A stretch of DNA of 64,000 nt. Origin: Helicoverpa zea. Its lineage: Eukaryota > Arthropoda > Insecta > Lepidoptera > Noctuidae. Positions 1 through 11,413 of the stretch are shown piece after piece. The notes under the pieces were generated by a model that saw only the letters and a program-made list of their open reading frames with translations, was not told the DNA's origin and searched no databases. The first letter of the stretch is position 1, and each line of letters starts with the position of its first letter. A program made the position numbers and the translations under genes. The stretch covers positions 4,340,001-4,404,000 of the forward strand of contig NC_061474.1 in the NCBI RefSeq assembly GCF_022581195.2, given 5' to 3'.

Positions 1-763
1 TGACAGCGGCGTTTGACTGCTTGTTAAACACAAAACGTCATTTTGCTTTTGAGTTTTTTTTTTGTATTTTTTTTTTTTGGTAGTTTAAATGATGATGATT
101 TTTTTTTCTTGGTTGTTTATTTAGTGTAGTGTAAGTACTTACATTGTTGTTGTCATCTAAGTAAATATTTTATTTAGCGTCCATTTTAATTAATAATAAA
201 AATCAACGGCGAAATTCAAAACCCCATAACACAATTAAAATAATCATTATTGTATTTCCACATTACCACACTATTAAAACTTAATTAAAATTTTAATCAA
301 TTCTGTACCAACAATAAAACTATTTTGCTGACGCTACCAAATGAAACGGTCGCGACAGTTTTGTTTCGCATACTCGGTAATTGATTGGGAATGCTTCTAT
401 AATTAGGAGCGTGACTCTCGTTGCTGACTGTACTTATGTACTTACAATAGTTCTGTTGACGGTACTAGTATATGTAAAATTATGTGAAGCAAAATGGATA
501 TTAAATGTTAGTTGTCTGTTTTATATACATATACATTATTTATTGAGCTGATAAAAATATTAAAAAAAGATAACGGTAAGTAACTCAATGCGTGTATAAA
601 CATGAAAATAATTAAAATTGTTTATAAATGAATCTTCCTACAATGCAACCACGAATATCCAAGTTAATTATGATTTTTAGGCCTATGCAACAAATTCAGA
701 TGTATCAAAAATCCACATGATAAATCTTTAAATTGTACATTTAAAGATCTGTACTTATTTTAT

Positions 764-856
764 GGCCACAAATGGCGACCGATAGGGAAAGATGGAAGAC
801 TATGGGGGAGGCCTTTGCCCATCAGTGGGACAACACAGGCTAATAATAAAAAAAAA
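764..856 (+). mobile_element. 5'-truncated non-LTR/SINE 3' end with target-site duplication
   Basis: The 93-bp insert contains the moth-repeat string gggggaggcctttgcccatc and ends in an A-rich tail (taataataaaaaaaaa). The 11-bp sequence acttattttat flanks it exactly, at 753-763 and 857-867, which is the mark of target-primed retroposition. The A-rich tail puts the 3' end on the plus strand. Related sequence occurs at 50417-50519. It has no coding capacity. Confidence 0.75.
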
Positions 857-900
857 ACTTATTTTATAAAGAGGAAACATTTTTATGTTTTTTGTTTGTA

Positions 901-1015
901 TCTGAAAGGCTCCGAATATTATACTGAACCGAGTAACATTTGCTACATCTTATCCCGGCACGGGCAGTAGTTCCCATAGAACGCGGGTGAAACCGCGGGA
1001 AATCGGCTAGGCTAC
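901..1015 (-). repeat. Degraded lepidopteran interspersed repeat (cgcgggtgaaaccgcggg type)
   Basis: The stretch ends in ggcagtagttcccatagaac followed by cgcgggtgaaaccgcggg, a block seen throughout moth genomes near the end of an abundant retroposon-derived repeat. Further degraded relatives in this window lie at about 4030, 14870, 30790, 31383 and 62645. The strand assignment is relative to the copy at 4030, which reads in the opposite sense. The family assignment comes from recognising the block, not from alignment. Confidence 0.5.
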
Positions 1016-1270
1016 AATAAAAGTCACAACGTTATCAATTGATTGTTAATTAAAATAAACAAAGCCAGATCAATAAAAAAGGCATCATAGATTAATGGTA
1101 ATCAAATGAGCAACATTACAAGGCAGTAAGAAGATCATTATTATTACTGACATATAATAACGCATTAAAATAATAATTGCTAAGTTATTATAAGACAATG
1201 AGCCGTAGGAGGTACGAACGCCATTTTATGTTTCACAAATTATTCTACAAGTTAGAAGTACGGATTGACT

Positions 1271-1453
1271 TTCTCCGTATATCTTGGACACCAATGGCTG
1301 ATTAGAAGGTGAAAGAAAACATCTTGAGGAAACCTGGACTATAAAGTTTGAAATCACCAACCCGCATTGAGCAAGCGTGGTGATTAATGCTCAATCCTTC
1401 TCCGTGTGAGAGGAGGCCGCAGCCCAGCAGTGGGACGATAAAAAAAGGCTGTA
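1271..1453 (+). mobile_element. SINE-like retroposon with 11-bp target-site duplication
   Basis: The insert carries blocks typical of an abundant moth repeat: gaaaacatcttgaggaaacc, gtgattaatgctcaatcctt and agcccagcagtgggacgata, then an A-rich end. It is bracketed by acggattgact at 1260-1270 and 1454-1464. Partial relatives occur at 13385-13445, 45270-45362, 61871-61895 and 63395-63460. It is noncoding. The exact duplication implies fairly recent retroposition into the putative homeobox intron. Confidence 0.75.
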
Positions 1454-2550
1454 ACGGATTGACTAATCTTTTGACTTTGAAGTTATAGACAAAATAGGTT
1501 ACTTTTGGAAATTAGTATGTATGTATTTATATACCTGTAATATACTGAATCGATTTTGATAATATTTTATCCAGCAAGCTACATTATAAAAGATAGGTAT
1601 CTATGTAAAACTCGAAATCTATTTCTGAAATAATATGTTTTAGTGTCTTTAGGAAGCAGAGAATAAAATAAGTGTTTAATACACTGCAAATTACACTTTC
1701 AAATCTACTTGTATTCAATTCCTAGCTTAATCAATATAACCATAGTGGGAGCATAAAGCAAGACCTAGGTACTCAAATTTATACAAAATGATCATAAATT
1801 TTAGTCTAACACTAAAATCAAAGTTCTAACAAAATCGGTTTTAAGTATGTAAAATTGCATAAATTAGCTTTTAGCTATATTTGATGTTATGTGGAATCTT
1901 TGGATATTATCTTTTGTTAATAGACTATAAAAGTGTTAACGATTTTAATACAAGATTACTAATTTTAATAGTCAAAAAATAACGCGTGTTGTGTATGTAA
2001 GTAGATAATACTTTGGTTCAAATATAATTAAAATAATGTCCCACGTTTTACACGAAGTATATTTACTAGGACACACAACACATATTTTTTTAGAACATAC
2101 ATTATTTCGCACTAAAGTTTTAACCCGTTGTATGCCAGAGCGAGAGAGAGATAGACGCGAGACACAATTGATTTTCTATTGTTTTATAATTTACCGATAT
2201 ACAAGAGGTTAAACGTTATAGGTACCATACGTAGTCAGACTTTGTACAAAACAATTTTACAAGAAAAAAAAACTCTTATTAAAAGTAAGGTGTACAAGAA
2301 ATAAGGCCCAGTACACAATATCGTGAGCGTAATTGACAAGTGGTATATTAATTAGGTACACGTTGCGATCCACTTGACTCGCTCGCCACCGACGCTGGTT
2401 TGTACAGGGCCTTATAATTCTGTGCTATGAACATCGGCCTACGATCGTCACGGGGTGTCTTTTATGTGTACATAGCCTTATAAAGATTAGAGTGGAACGA
2501 AAAAAGTGGTTAAAATTATAGGTTTGATTTTAAAATAGTATTTTAAACAT

Positions 2551-2720
2551 AATAAAACTACTTTTACGGATTTTATCGCGTTATATTATAGTCTGCCCGT
2601 GACCATGGATGCTGTAAAGGATCCGAAACGTCGGGATTCAATAATATTAATATAACGCGATAAAATCCGTAAAAGTAGTTTTATTTAAATGTCTAATATT
2701 CGCGTAAGTGTCAGAAATCA
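2551..2720. mobile_element. Foldback/MITE-like element with perfect 38-bp inverted arms
   Basis: The arms at 2551-2588 and 2648-2685 are perfect reverse complements over 38 bp and enclose a 59-bp loop. The loop contains gtctgcccgtgaccatggat and gatccgaaacgtcgggattc. Immediately after the right arm comes aatgtctaatattcgcgtaa, which I recognise as travelling with the same repeat in other Lepidoptera, so the element probably continues to about 2720. There is no transposase frame. I do not assign a superfamily. Confidence 0.65.
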
Positions 2721-3404
2721 ATAGTATTTTAAAGTATGTATAGAATCGTGTTTTAAAGAGATTTTTTTTTATATATATTTTTTGTTCTAAAGATTTTAGT
2801 TCTGAGAAGTAATTAAGATCGTTATCTAAATGAATCCAATAAATACTATAATAAATAAGAGAATACAGTAGCTAAAACACGCGTTTACATAAAAAGGCTA
2901 CTACTGTTCAAAGTGAAAGTTGTCTTCATTAATTACCAACCTACTGTGAGAAAACTTTTTAGGTCAAACCTGTCAATATTGACATTTTCAACTTTTTTTT
3001 AACCCACTTAATGCCTTTGCCAATAAAGTCGATTTTTGATGGTTAACTCATTTTAATTGTTTTCGCTTAATTTTGCTTAATTTGTGGCGCTTGAAATGCC
3101 ATGCTTCAAGTATCAATATGCTAACTTTAATTGCGATTTAAAAGGTTACTTGCAATTAATTTAATTACAAAAAATTACCGAGTATCTGTGTCGATAATAC
3201 ATATATTTCGGATAGCTACTTAACATGGAATTAATAATCTAGCTATTAATTAACACTAAAAAAAATATACACTTAAGCCTACCCGCTGGTTTTCGAAACC
3301 CAACTTAACCAAAGTTACAACCATCTTTTTTTACACCGTTGATAGGTCTATCAGACTCATAACTCTGTGGCCTAGTATATTAATAAATGAACATGTTAAT
3401 ATAG

Positions 3405-3465
3405 GTGCGTCGCTTGCGCAGCGGGGAGTCGGTGGGACTCCCACGCGACTGCCCACCTACCTCGG
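3405..3465. other. GC-rich hairpin island in AT-rich DNA
   Basis: A short GC-rich patch contains gggagtc (3424-3430) and its complement gactccc (3436-3442) around a 5-base loop. An outer pair, gtcgc (3409-3413) and gcgac (3445-3449), could extend the fold. It may be part of a degraded tRNA-like or repeat sequence, but no complete cloverleaf is visible. Confidence 0.3.
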
Positions 3466-4029
3466 TCATAGCGCAATGATACCATACAACTATTAGGGAT
3501 GCCTTCAATGGCAACTATGTGAGGATTCTAAAGAATGTAAGAATGCTGTGTGACGGATTGTGACTTGTTTATTTTTTTTTTGGGAATTAATGGTAGTTTT
3601 GTTATGTGTACCTAGATATCACGTTTATTTGTGAAAAATAGGTTTTTATAGCCGTTGAACCTTTGTAACTCATTTGGTGTTGTAAGTAAAACATTATTTC
3701 TAGCATTTAATGTCATGGATTTCGGCAAAGTAACGGCTGATTTTATAATTTCGTAAAATGATACGCATGCTCATCTTTTCTTAATCATAAATCATAAAAA
3801 CAATCAATATCGATTTTATAAAAACCTCTACCTACTTATACGGTATCCCTTTATCTAACCGCCGACGAAAAATAACAAATTAAACTAATTAGTAGGCAAT
3901 AATTCTTCGATGAAACATTATTAAATGACATTCGTTTGAACCGTGCGAAAACTCGATCGAACAAAAAAACTTGTTTCGCAAAAATATCAGAGAAACCCAA
4001 TAAATATTTACGCAGAATATTAAATGACT

Positions 4030-4220
4030 AACCCATTTCCCGCGGTTTTGCTCGCGTCCCGTCGAAACTACTGCCTGTACCGGTATAAAATATAGCCTAT
4101 CTTACTTGGGAAGAGTGTAACTTTCCAACAGAGAAAGAATTTTGAAAATCGGTCCAGTAGTTTTTGAGCTTATCACACAAACAATCAAAATTTTTCGTCT
4201 TTATAATATGAGTATAGATA
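4030..4220 (+). repeat. Lepidopteran retroposon-derived repeat
   Basis: The stretch runs from cccgcggttttgctcgcgtc through atatagcctatcttacttgg and gaaaatcggtccagtagttt to ctttataatatgagtatagat. This order of blocks is characteristic of a very abundant moth interspersed repeat related to the 3' regions of non-LTR elements. It has no coding capacity. It is the best-preserved copy of this family in the window. Confidence 0.65.
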
Positions 4221-4664
4221 TTTGAACTAGCCAATATGAACTAGAAATATTAAAATGAAGGGGAATAAATTAATATTGGAACTCACAAAGTTCCCGCTAT
4301 TTTATTGAGGTCGATACAAGAATTGTTTGTTAAGACAGCCTCTCATTTGGCACGCAAGAATTAACCAGGGTTGTTAAACAAAAAATATAAATAAAATAAT
4401 TTACGTTTAATATTTTGCTAACTATCCAGGCTATCCTAGTCAGGATTTTTTTTCATCATGATTGTGTTTTTGCACCATACCAACTTATATATTTTTTTGA
4501 CAATCATATTTTTATGAAATACCATACTACACATAGACTGTAAGTTACCTAGCCAAAACAATAAAGAGATAAATGATCGAACAAATTGAACACAACCTAA
4601 TTTGTTTTTTTACTACACACAAAACTTCCATTCATATTTCGCAAGAATAGCTCAACATTGCAAA

Positions 4665-4847
4665 ATGACCAGCCATATATCAACGGCATTATTAGTTATG
4701 AATATTCTTGCTTTCTTGTCTTGTCTCGTCCATTGGGTGTTCAACCTTATTTCTGGGAAGGCCTCCGATGTCATAATTTATGAAGTTACAATAAGAAGCT
4801 GCGCCTGCGCCGGCCTGATGACAAATTATATAATTCGTTTCGCTTGA
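4665..4847 (+). other. 60-codon ATG frame with hydrophobic N-terminus, unrecognised
   Basis: An ATG with an A at -3 opens a 60-residue frame. Residues 6-28 or so form a hydrophobic run (STALLVMNILAFLSCLVHWV) that could act as a signal peptide or membrane segment. It is followed by SGKASDVIIYEVTIRSCACAG. Local composition is somewhat richer in GC than the flanks. I recognise no family, see no promoter, and the frame lies inside the putative intron. A frame this short can arise by chance, so it is recorded only as a candidate. Confidence 0.12.
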
Positions 4848-4964
4848 TAATTTTAATTAACTCAGAACCTAATAATAATGGAAGGTATTAATTCCATGTT
4901 TGAGTATTAATCATAATTTATGATAACGTAATTCAACATTTTGGTTCTTTTTTCGATTTTCTAT

Positions 4965-5023
4965 CGTCCATCCTCCGAGCCTTTTTCCCAACTATGTTGG
5001 GGTCGGCTTCCAGTCTAACCGGA
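4965..5023 (-). mobile_element. Short 5'-truncated retroposon (ggggtcggcttccagtctaa family) with 15-bp target-site duplication
   Basis: The core cccaactatgttggggtcgg and cttccagtctaaccgga is the 3' end, in reverse, of the commonest repeat in this window. The same 15 bases, ttttcgattttctat, occur at 4950-4964 and 5024-5038 directly abutting the insert. On the minus strand the element reads through gggaaaaaggctcggaggatg, matching the ends of the plus-strand copies at 48735 and 55328. Only 59 bp were inserted, so it is strongly 5'-truncated. Confidence 0.75.
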
Positions 5024-5658
5024 TTTTCGATTTTCTATACTATACTCAGTTAAAAAATATCATTCTTTGTAAGTTAATAAGTAGGCGAGATGATCAAAAT
5101 CCAATATTATCTTAATGTATCAAATAGAATGCTAATTTTGACCATTTATGAGGCCGAGTTTAACGTCATAAGATAATAATGGACCAATTAAAATTAGAGA
5201 AAATATGACGGACTCAAACTTAACTATTAAATTAACATCTAATTATATAGGTATTGATTTCATATTGATTATTTATCAAGTTGATTTGAATTTGGAAATA
5301 TTACGAAGATGTTAAAGATATCAGTAGAAAATGGATTTTAAATGTAGGTAGAGAAATAATTTGAAATAATTTTCATGGTTCTACTTAAACATTAAGTTAG
5401 CGGCGAGTTTCTGTAATGTAAGTATTAAATACTTTTTTAATTACTAGATGGTTGCCTATTAAAATATTTCAACTTCCCAAAGCTAGATATGATCTTTATG
5501 TCAAAACAGTAGTCGACTTTCATTCGAATATCTTTCCAAGAATCGGATGTGTGTGACCATAAACCTAGTTTTTTTTATCTAAAATTTTATCTAATGTGAG
5601 TTTGAATTAATAACAAATCTGATTATGTATTGATACCTACTATGTTCTATAGGGTTTG

Positions 5659-6003
5659 ATTTGTATCTTAATTGTTTATGGTGGTGTTTTTTCTGGTTTT
5701 TAGATAATTTAGGAATGATCTTTCTCCTTGGTGAATTAGTGTTTTTTTACAAGTAAGAATACTTAACTTTAATCATTTAAGGGTTTTGAATGGTATGCGT
5801 TTAACCAAAGAGTTAGACATTTAAAACCAATTTGTATCTTAATTGTTTATGGTGGTGTTTTTTCTGGTTTTTAGATAATTTAGGAATGATCTTTCTCCTT
5901 GGTGAATTAGTGTTTTTTACAAGTAAGAATACTTAACTTTAATCATTTAAGGGTTTTGAATGGTATGCGTTTAACCAAAGAGTTAGACATTTAAAACCAA
6001 TTT
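5659..6003 (+). repeat. Near-perfect 171/170-bp tandem duplication
   Basis: Copy 1 (5659-5829) and copy 2 (5830-5999) read identically from atttgtatcttaattg to gacatttaaaacca. The one difference I see is a run of seven versus six T in gtgaattagtgttttttt. Identity runs on for about four bases past copy 2. The unit has no open frame and matches nothing else in the window. The near-identity implies a recent duplication or an assembly artefact. Confidence 0.92.
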
Positions 6004-6039
6004 AATTTTCACAATACAAAATGTTTATGGAAACACCGT

Positions 6040-6330
6040 TCCAAGTTCGAATAAAACTTCACTTAATGACGTACCAATTTTTAGAACGCGAAATTCAATT
6101 GAAGCGTTCCATTTTCAAAAGGGCTACCGGTGGCGGTTTTGTTCGGTGCAAATTGACGGATTAAATTGCATCGCTTGTTTTCGTGAAAGAATGCAAGCGG
6201 CGAAAAAATACGAAGTTTGCCGAACGTTTTAATGGGTGTTTCTAATTGGTCAACGCGCGGGTCGAGGCCGATTGTAACAAATTCGGCTAAAAGAAAGCAC
6301 AGGTATTTTGAGAGTCAGCATGCGTGTGGT
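6040..6330. promoter_or_regulatory. Candidate regulatory island in the putative intron
   Basis: Over about 290 bases the composition rises clearly above the AT-rich surroundings, with CpG-containing words such as gctaccggtggcggttttgt, gtgaaagaatgcaagcggcg and ggtcaacgcgcgggtcgagg. No repeat family is recognised and no frame is convincing. Compact islands of this kind in large introns of developmental regulators are often conserved enhancers, but that is inference. The neighbouring stretch 6411-6780 is similar but weaker. Confidence 0.3.
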
Positions 6331-7079
6331 TTGAAATGCAGTGAAATAGAACGCTTAGCTGCAGTCGTAATTCCAGTTCGGCTGTAAATGAACGTTAACT
6401 AGGCACTTAAATGTTTAAACTGTGTTGCTCTGTCCATTGTCTTCAGTCGTTTCAAGCACCGGCGTTAACTTTTAGCGTACGCTTCTGCGAACTACTAAAA
6501 ATATATTCAGTGTTCTACACGACCATTTGTTACTTGCCTTTGCTTGGGTGCTGCTCAAAGGAATTTGAACCTAATTGCTTCACTACTAAGTGCGTGTTAT
6601 GCCAAATGGTAGGCAACATTGTTTGTAGGTGTTTTACTAATTTGCCCGTGCAGGAAGCACGGATGGCGTGATGAGGACTCAGTACCGTATAATCTTTGCC
6701 TCTGATGTTATCTAAAGATTTATTATTTACTGTCATCGTCCGAGAGATGGCAGCACGCGTCACTGACTATGCCACTGGACTTATCTCATTGCATTTAGTG
6801 TTCACTTTATTCTCAACCTTAAGTCAAAGCAGTAAGAGTCAAGCGTTTCATCTTGAAAGACCTCCCATAGCGTGATAGGTATTGAAACTAGGCCATTTTT
6901 CATGTCTACACGTAATTACGATTAATTTCCTGGTAAGTTGCTTTATTTAGTCTCCGAACAAGTTTAATAGCAGACATTGCTCAAAACTATATTATTATTA
7001 AATAGTAGCTATAAACTTCCCAACAAATTACATTCTGAATGGCGCTGAAATGGTAACAAATTAAAAATTACAGTCCGTA

Positions 7080-7390
7080 TAATGCGAATAGCCAACATGG
7101 CCGTGGCGACCGCAATATACATCCAGCCAAACAATAAAACAAAATCCAAGGAATATTTGTTCAAAAATCGTATAATCGAGCAATTGACCGGGCCACTCGA
7201 GCACTCGATCGTCTCGCACGCAAACGAATCGATTAATCGCTTCGTTACACCGCCGACCGCCAGGCGGAGCCACGCGTCAATAAAATACTTGTAAAACTAT
7301 CGCAAAATGAATTAAAACAGATGGCGAGCCAATTAGGAGAGGCAATCGTGCGCTTACCGGGCGAAAAAACACCTTAAACGTAGCGTCAAA
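7080..7390. promoter_or_regulatory. Candidate regulatory island with homeodomain-type palindrome
   Basis: A GC-richer, CpG-containing block runs from ggccgtggcgaccgcaatat to gcgcttaccgggcg. It includes the palindrome cgattaatcg at 7230-7239, which contains the TAAT core bound by homeodomains, beside gagcactcgatcgtctcgca. Overlapping 70-codon frames on both strands use non-ATG starts or look non-protein-like. The enhancer reading is inferred from composition and motifs only. Confidence 0.3.
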
Positions 7391-8743
7391 TTGATTTCTT
7401 CCTTACGACTTTCAACTTAAGGTGTCTATTTGGTATTTTCGTGAGGCAGTAATGGGGTTTCAGTTTACAAGCGCTAACGAGAGCATTCGGAACGATAAGC
7501 CTTTCCAGTTATACTGATAGACAAATATGGATATATTTATCATTAAGCTTGCACTCGAGTGTACGCTTAGGCCCGCGTTATGTCATTATACAGCGCTAAT
7601 TAGCTTAAGGTAAAAGACAAATTCGTACACTTACAAGTCTTAGATATCGAATAGAAATAAATAATTCATTTTGTTTATTTGCTAACAATTTTGTAACTGG
7701 CTCGATTTCACTTTTACAAATGGTCGGGACTTTGATTGGTCGTTAATTATGACGTTTGGTAATGCGCGGATACAAATTTATATTGCGATAAGTAGGTAAT
7801 ATTCACTAGGTACAAAATTGTTAAAAAATAACTCTAGCAGTTTCATTCCACAACAACTTTAAATACGCTGTAATTTACACAAAATTGTATTTACTAAATT
7901 CTGAGAACACTCTGTATACAAAGCTCTGTAATTGGGTGCGCGGTAACTGTCACACCCTGTATTAGAATCAGACAACAATTCGAAAGTAGAATAGAAATCT
8001 TTTGAAATAAACCTTAACTTTAATGTTAACTTAACAATTATCGTAGGAACTGTGAATGTTCAACTTTACAAATTAAAAATAGTTTTTTCTTTTGGAATTG
8101 ACGAAATGGTTTTTGATTTAAATAGTGAGATAAAAGGCCAAAAACTTGACGAAACTAATTGAAGTTAATTTCACACTTTGACTTAAAATCTTGGACTTAT
8201 TTTCATAACTCGAAACCTAAACTTATTTACACTACGTAGGTACGGTAACTAAGTAGGTTGTATACAGCACCTACTTAAAGTATTTCTTCAAGAACCCAAT
8301 TAGAAGTGCTATTACGAGAAACAATAAGAGCGATTACTATTTACAATAGCTATAAAGAAACATTAATCATAGTATAATATACTGATATAACGCTATTCTC
8401 AATAACTGTGAAATGGAATGGCTAAACTTATTAAATCTTATAAATTCGATCGGGATTGAAGTTAAGTGAGGTATGACTTTGTTTATCGATGGTATGGGCT
8501 CGATCACGGTGCCGTGTGTAGGTTTACGCTTGGCTAAAAATGTGGGTATGTAGTAGATATGTTTATTATGTCTTTATGTAAAAAGCAGTAAGATACGAGT
8601 GTGTTTGTAACGATTGAAAGTTAATTATGGAAAATCATCACAATGGAAGACAACGCCTTATTCTGACAGAAACCTATGCTGCTATTTATAAGGAATAACT
8701 TTTTTGGAAATCTTAATAATTACAGGTACACAAGACATTTTCC

Positions 8744-8885
8744 GTCTTACCACAAAAACTTTTAAACGTCAGTTTATGCCTTGTCTAAAAAAATGTCAAA
8801 TTATGACGTTGACATATGGTTCATTTTGCAGCCAAAATTTTATTAGACAAGTGTAAACCAGGGTTTAAAGTTTTTGTAGTAAGGC
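8744..8885 (+). mobile_element. MITE-like element, copy 1
   Basis: The ends gtcttaccacaaaaactttt and aaagtttttgtagtaaggc are imperfect inverted repeats. Inside are ttgtctaaaaaaatgtcaaa, tatgacgttgacatatggtt and tattagacaagtgtaaacca. A second copy lies in reverse orientation at 52685-52826 with the same terminal and internal blocks. It has no transposase, so it is nonautonomous. The target-site duplication is not clear. Confidence 0.65.
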
Positions 8886-10224
8886 CCTTTGAGTTTTATG
8901 AAAATTATAGTTTGTAATAGGGACATCTATGTCTACGTCTCATAATCACAGCATGAAGCATGTTAACCAGTTAAATAATTATCCAATTCAAAAAGCCTTA
9001 TTTAAACAAAAAAGTCAAAAAACGCACTAATTTCATATACAATTGTTATCAAACTGACGGAACTAAAAGTCGTCTTTTAAAAATTAAATGACGTCGCTCG
9101 CCTCTATTACTCATGAACCAGTTTTCGGTATTTTTGTGAAAGAATTATGCTCACATTGCATTCCGAGGCACACGCAACTGCCCAGGCTGATAACAGGCCC
9201 TGCTAATTACACGAACCACGTTACCACTTTTTATAAAACGAAAAAAAGGGTATTTTATTAAGTTGGTAGACTCTTGCTTATAATCGAACCTACTTGATTT
9301 AAACTGTATGAAAAGTTGTCTATGTCATACGGAATATGGACGCTGTCTATAATAGAATTTCATCTTAATATGCAAGTGTGGCTAAAAAGATAAAAGTTGA
9401 AAGTATATTACACGTTCAGATTGTTAAATGGTGAATAAAATCCCCGTATGATTGTATAAGTACAATAAGAAAATACAACAGTACAATCCATCAAGAAACA
9501 ACTTAATCATTAAGATAAGTGAACAATCGCTATTGAAAACTATCGTATCGCGGGCGTTAAACGTGAACAATTATTTTGTTAATCAGCAGAATACGCACAT
9601 TTTCGCGTTACCAATTTAACATTCTTAATAGACCATTATTCCTGATCGTAAATAAATAGGAAAAGGGTATTAATGGTAGTTTAGTTCGTAAATGCTACCA
9701 ATATTGCTTGCAGTCGCAGCCCATTGTGCACTGACGATAACAAACCAGTTCCCCGCGTTTTATTTTTCAGTGGTCGAAGCTTACCTTTTGTGGTGCGATT
9801 CTCTGATACGTCCAGCGCTGTGCGAAACAACCGGTCAAATATGATCGTTGCCCACTTTCAACAAACTGCTTTACGCCATTTTATGTAGACAGAATTTGTA
9901 CTCTAATTTAAACACTCGTGGTTCAAATTGTACCTAAATAATGCCAAACACGTATAAGCCACTTTTATGATTCCAAATTGAAACTTTACGAAATGGAGTG
10001 TGGACAGTAAAAATGGTTTGCTAATCTCGATAAATGAAAATGATTCCGTTAAATAAATAGTACCTAGTGACGATTATTATAGTTTCAACGATAAACTGAA
10101 ATTATACTTCCCGCGTCTGCTAGTGCGTGCAAAACTAATGACTTTTTGCGCTAATTACATTTAGCTATCTAACTTTATATTTCATTTGCGTCATAAACGT
10201 CCGTAACGTCGTAAAATACGTACG

Positions 10225-10605
10225 TTTTACACTTTTTATTCCAACACAGTTGTAAGCGACTGTACTTAAGTGTGTAAAATAAAAATTAGATACAAATGTA
10301 TTGCTGAGTGGAAAAGTATAATTTATGTATTGTTATGTACCTTGAGCTTTGTTTTCATTCATTTTATGCGTTTCTTTGTGACTGTACCTAACCAAGTGTA
10401 CATTACGCAGTTATAAAAATTATGTGCGAATGTACTGGCGAGTGGAAAAGTGCAATTTATGTATTAGACTGATGGATCATATTGCAGTATTAACAATTTA
10501 CACTTTTTACAATCAACATAGTTAGCAACTGTTCTGGGAATTAAGCTCATAAAAGTATTGTAATTGGAAAATTGTACAAAAGAGTGGAAAAGTGGGATAG
10601 AATTT
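10225..10605 (+). repeat. Degenerate tandem array of about 135-145-bp units
   Basis: The word gagtggaaaagt recurs at 10306, 10440 and 10582, spaced 134 and 142 bp. Neighbouring blocks are also shared: ttttacactttttattccaa near 10224 resembles tttacactttttacaatcaa near 10498, and tataatttatgtattg resembles gcaatttatgtatt. A weaker fourth partial unit may follow near 10651. Divergence between units is high, so the array is old. It overlaps no open frame. Confidence 0.55.
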
Positions 10606-11413
10606 TTGTTATCAAGTCAATATGGTATTTTACTAGTTACAAAGTAAAGTACAAGCGAGTACGAAAGTATTATCTATATATATAAAAAAGCTAGAGATTC
10701 GTGTTTATATGTCGTGACCATTGCATGATGGCAAACACTTTTCATGATTCCTTTGCAAATTATTTAATAGCTTGATATTTTTATGAGGGTACTTTTGGGA
10801 CAGTGGCCAATTGGCACCGGTTTGTGCACACCTCTTTTAAAACATTATTTGTGATTAAGTTTGTATGTTTATTGTAAAGAGGTGTTAAATGATGTTACGA
10901 CTTTATTTTTGGGAAATATAAAAATTGCGACATACAACCTTTATGCATGCTTACCTTTTTTTTTTGTTTTGCTGGTAATTTTGAATGTATATAACCTATG
11001 ATTGCCTATACATATTTAAAAGTCTTTTTTTCATTTAATTAAATAACTTTTAAAATATAACTTATAAGAATATGCCTGGATAAATGAAAAACTACTTATG
11101 CTATGCTCTAGATTAAAATAACCCCTTTATCCGGCAACTCCACAAATAATTACAAATGTAAATAATGCCATAGAATTTACATTTCTCCAAGTAAATCAGG
11201 GTGCAAAAAATATAAAAAATTCAATTGCTTTGCAAAGCATAGTTGAGAACTGTAACAACGTTGATAAGCAATAACTTCGCATGTTTTCAGGCACTACAAA
11301 CAAATATTAATTGCTAGAAGTGGAAAGGAGGCTTTTTTGCTATTTTATTAAACCTAGGTTTTGGCGAAAGCTAAGCGAGGATACGCTATAAACGCTATAA
11401 TTTAGCGCTATAA

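Noticed and set aside
7061..7294. Overlapping 70-codon frames on both strands, considered as a homeodomain exon
   Set aside because: Neither translation contains homeodomain residues such as WFQNRR; the open frames follow from the GC-richer composition.
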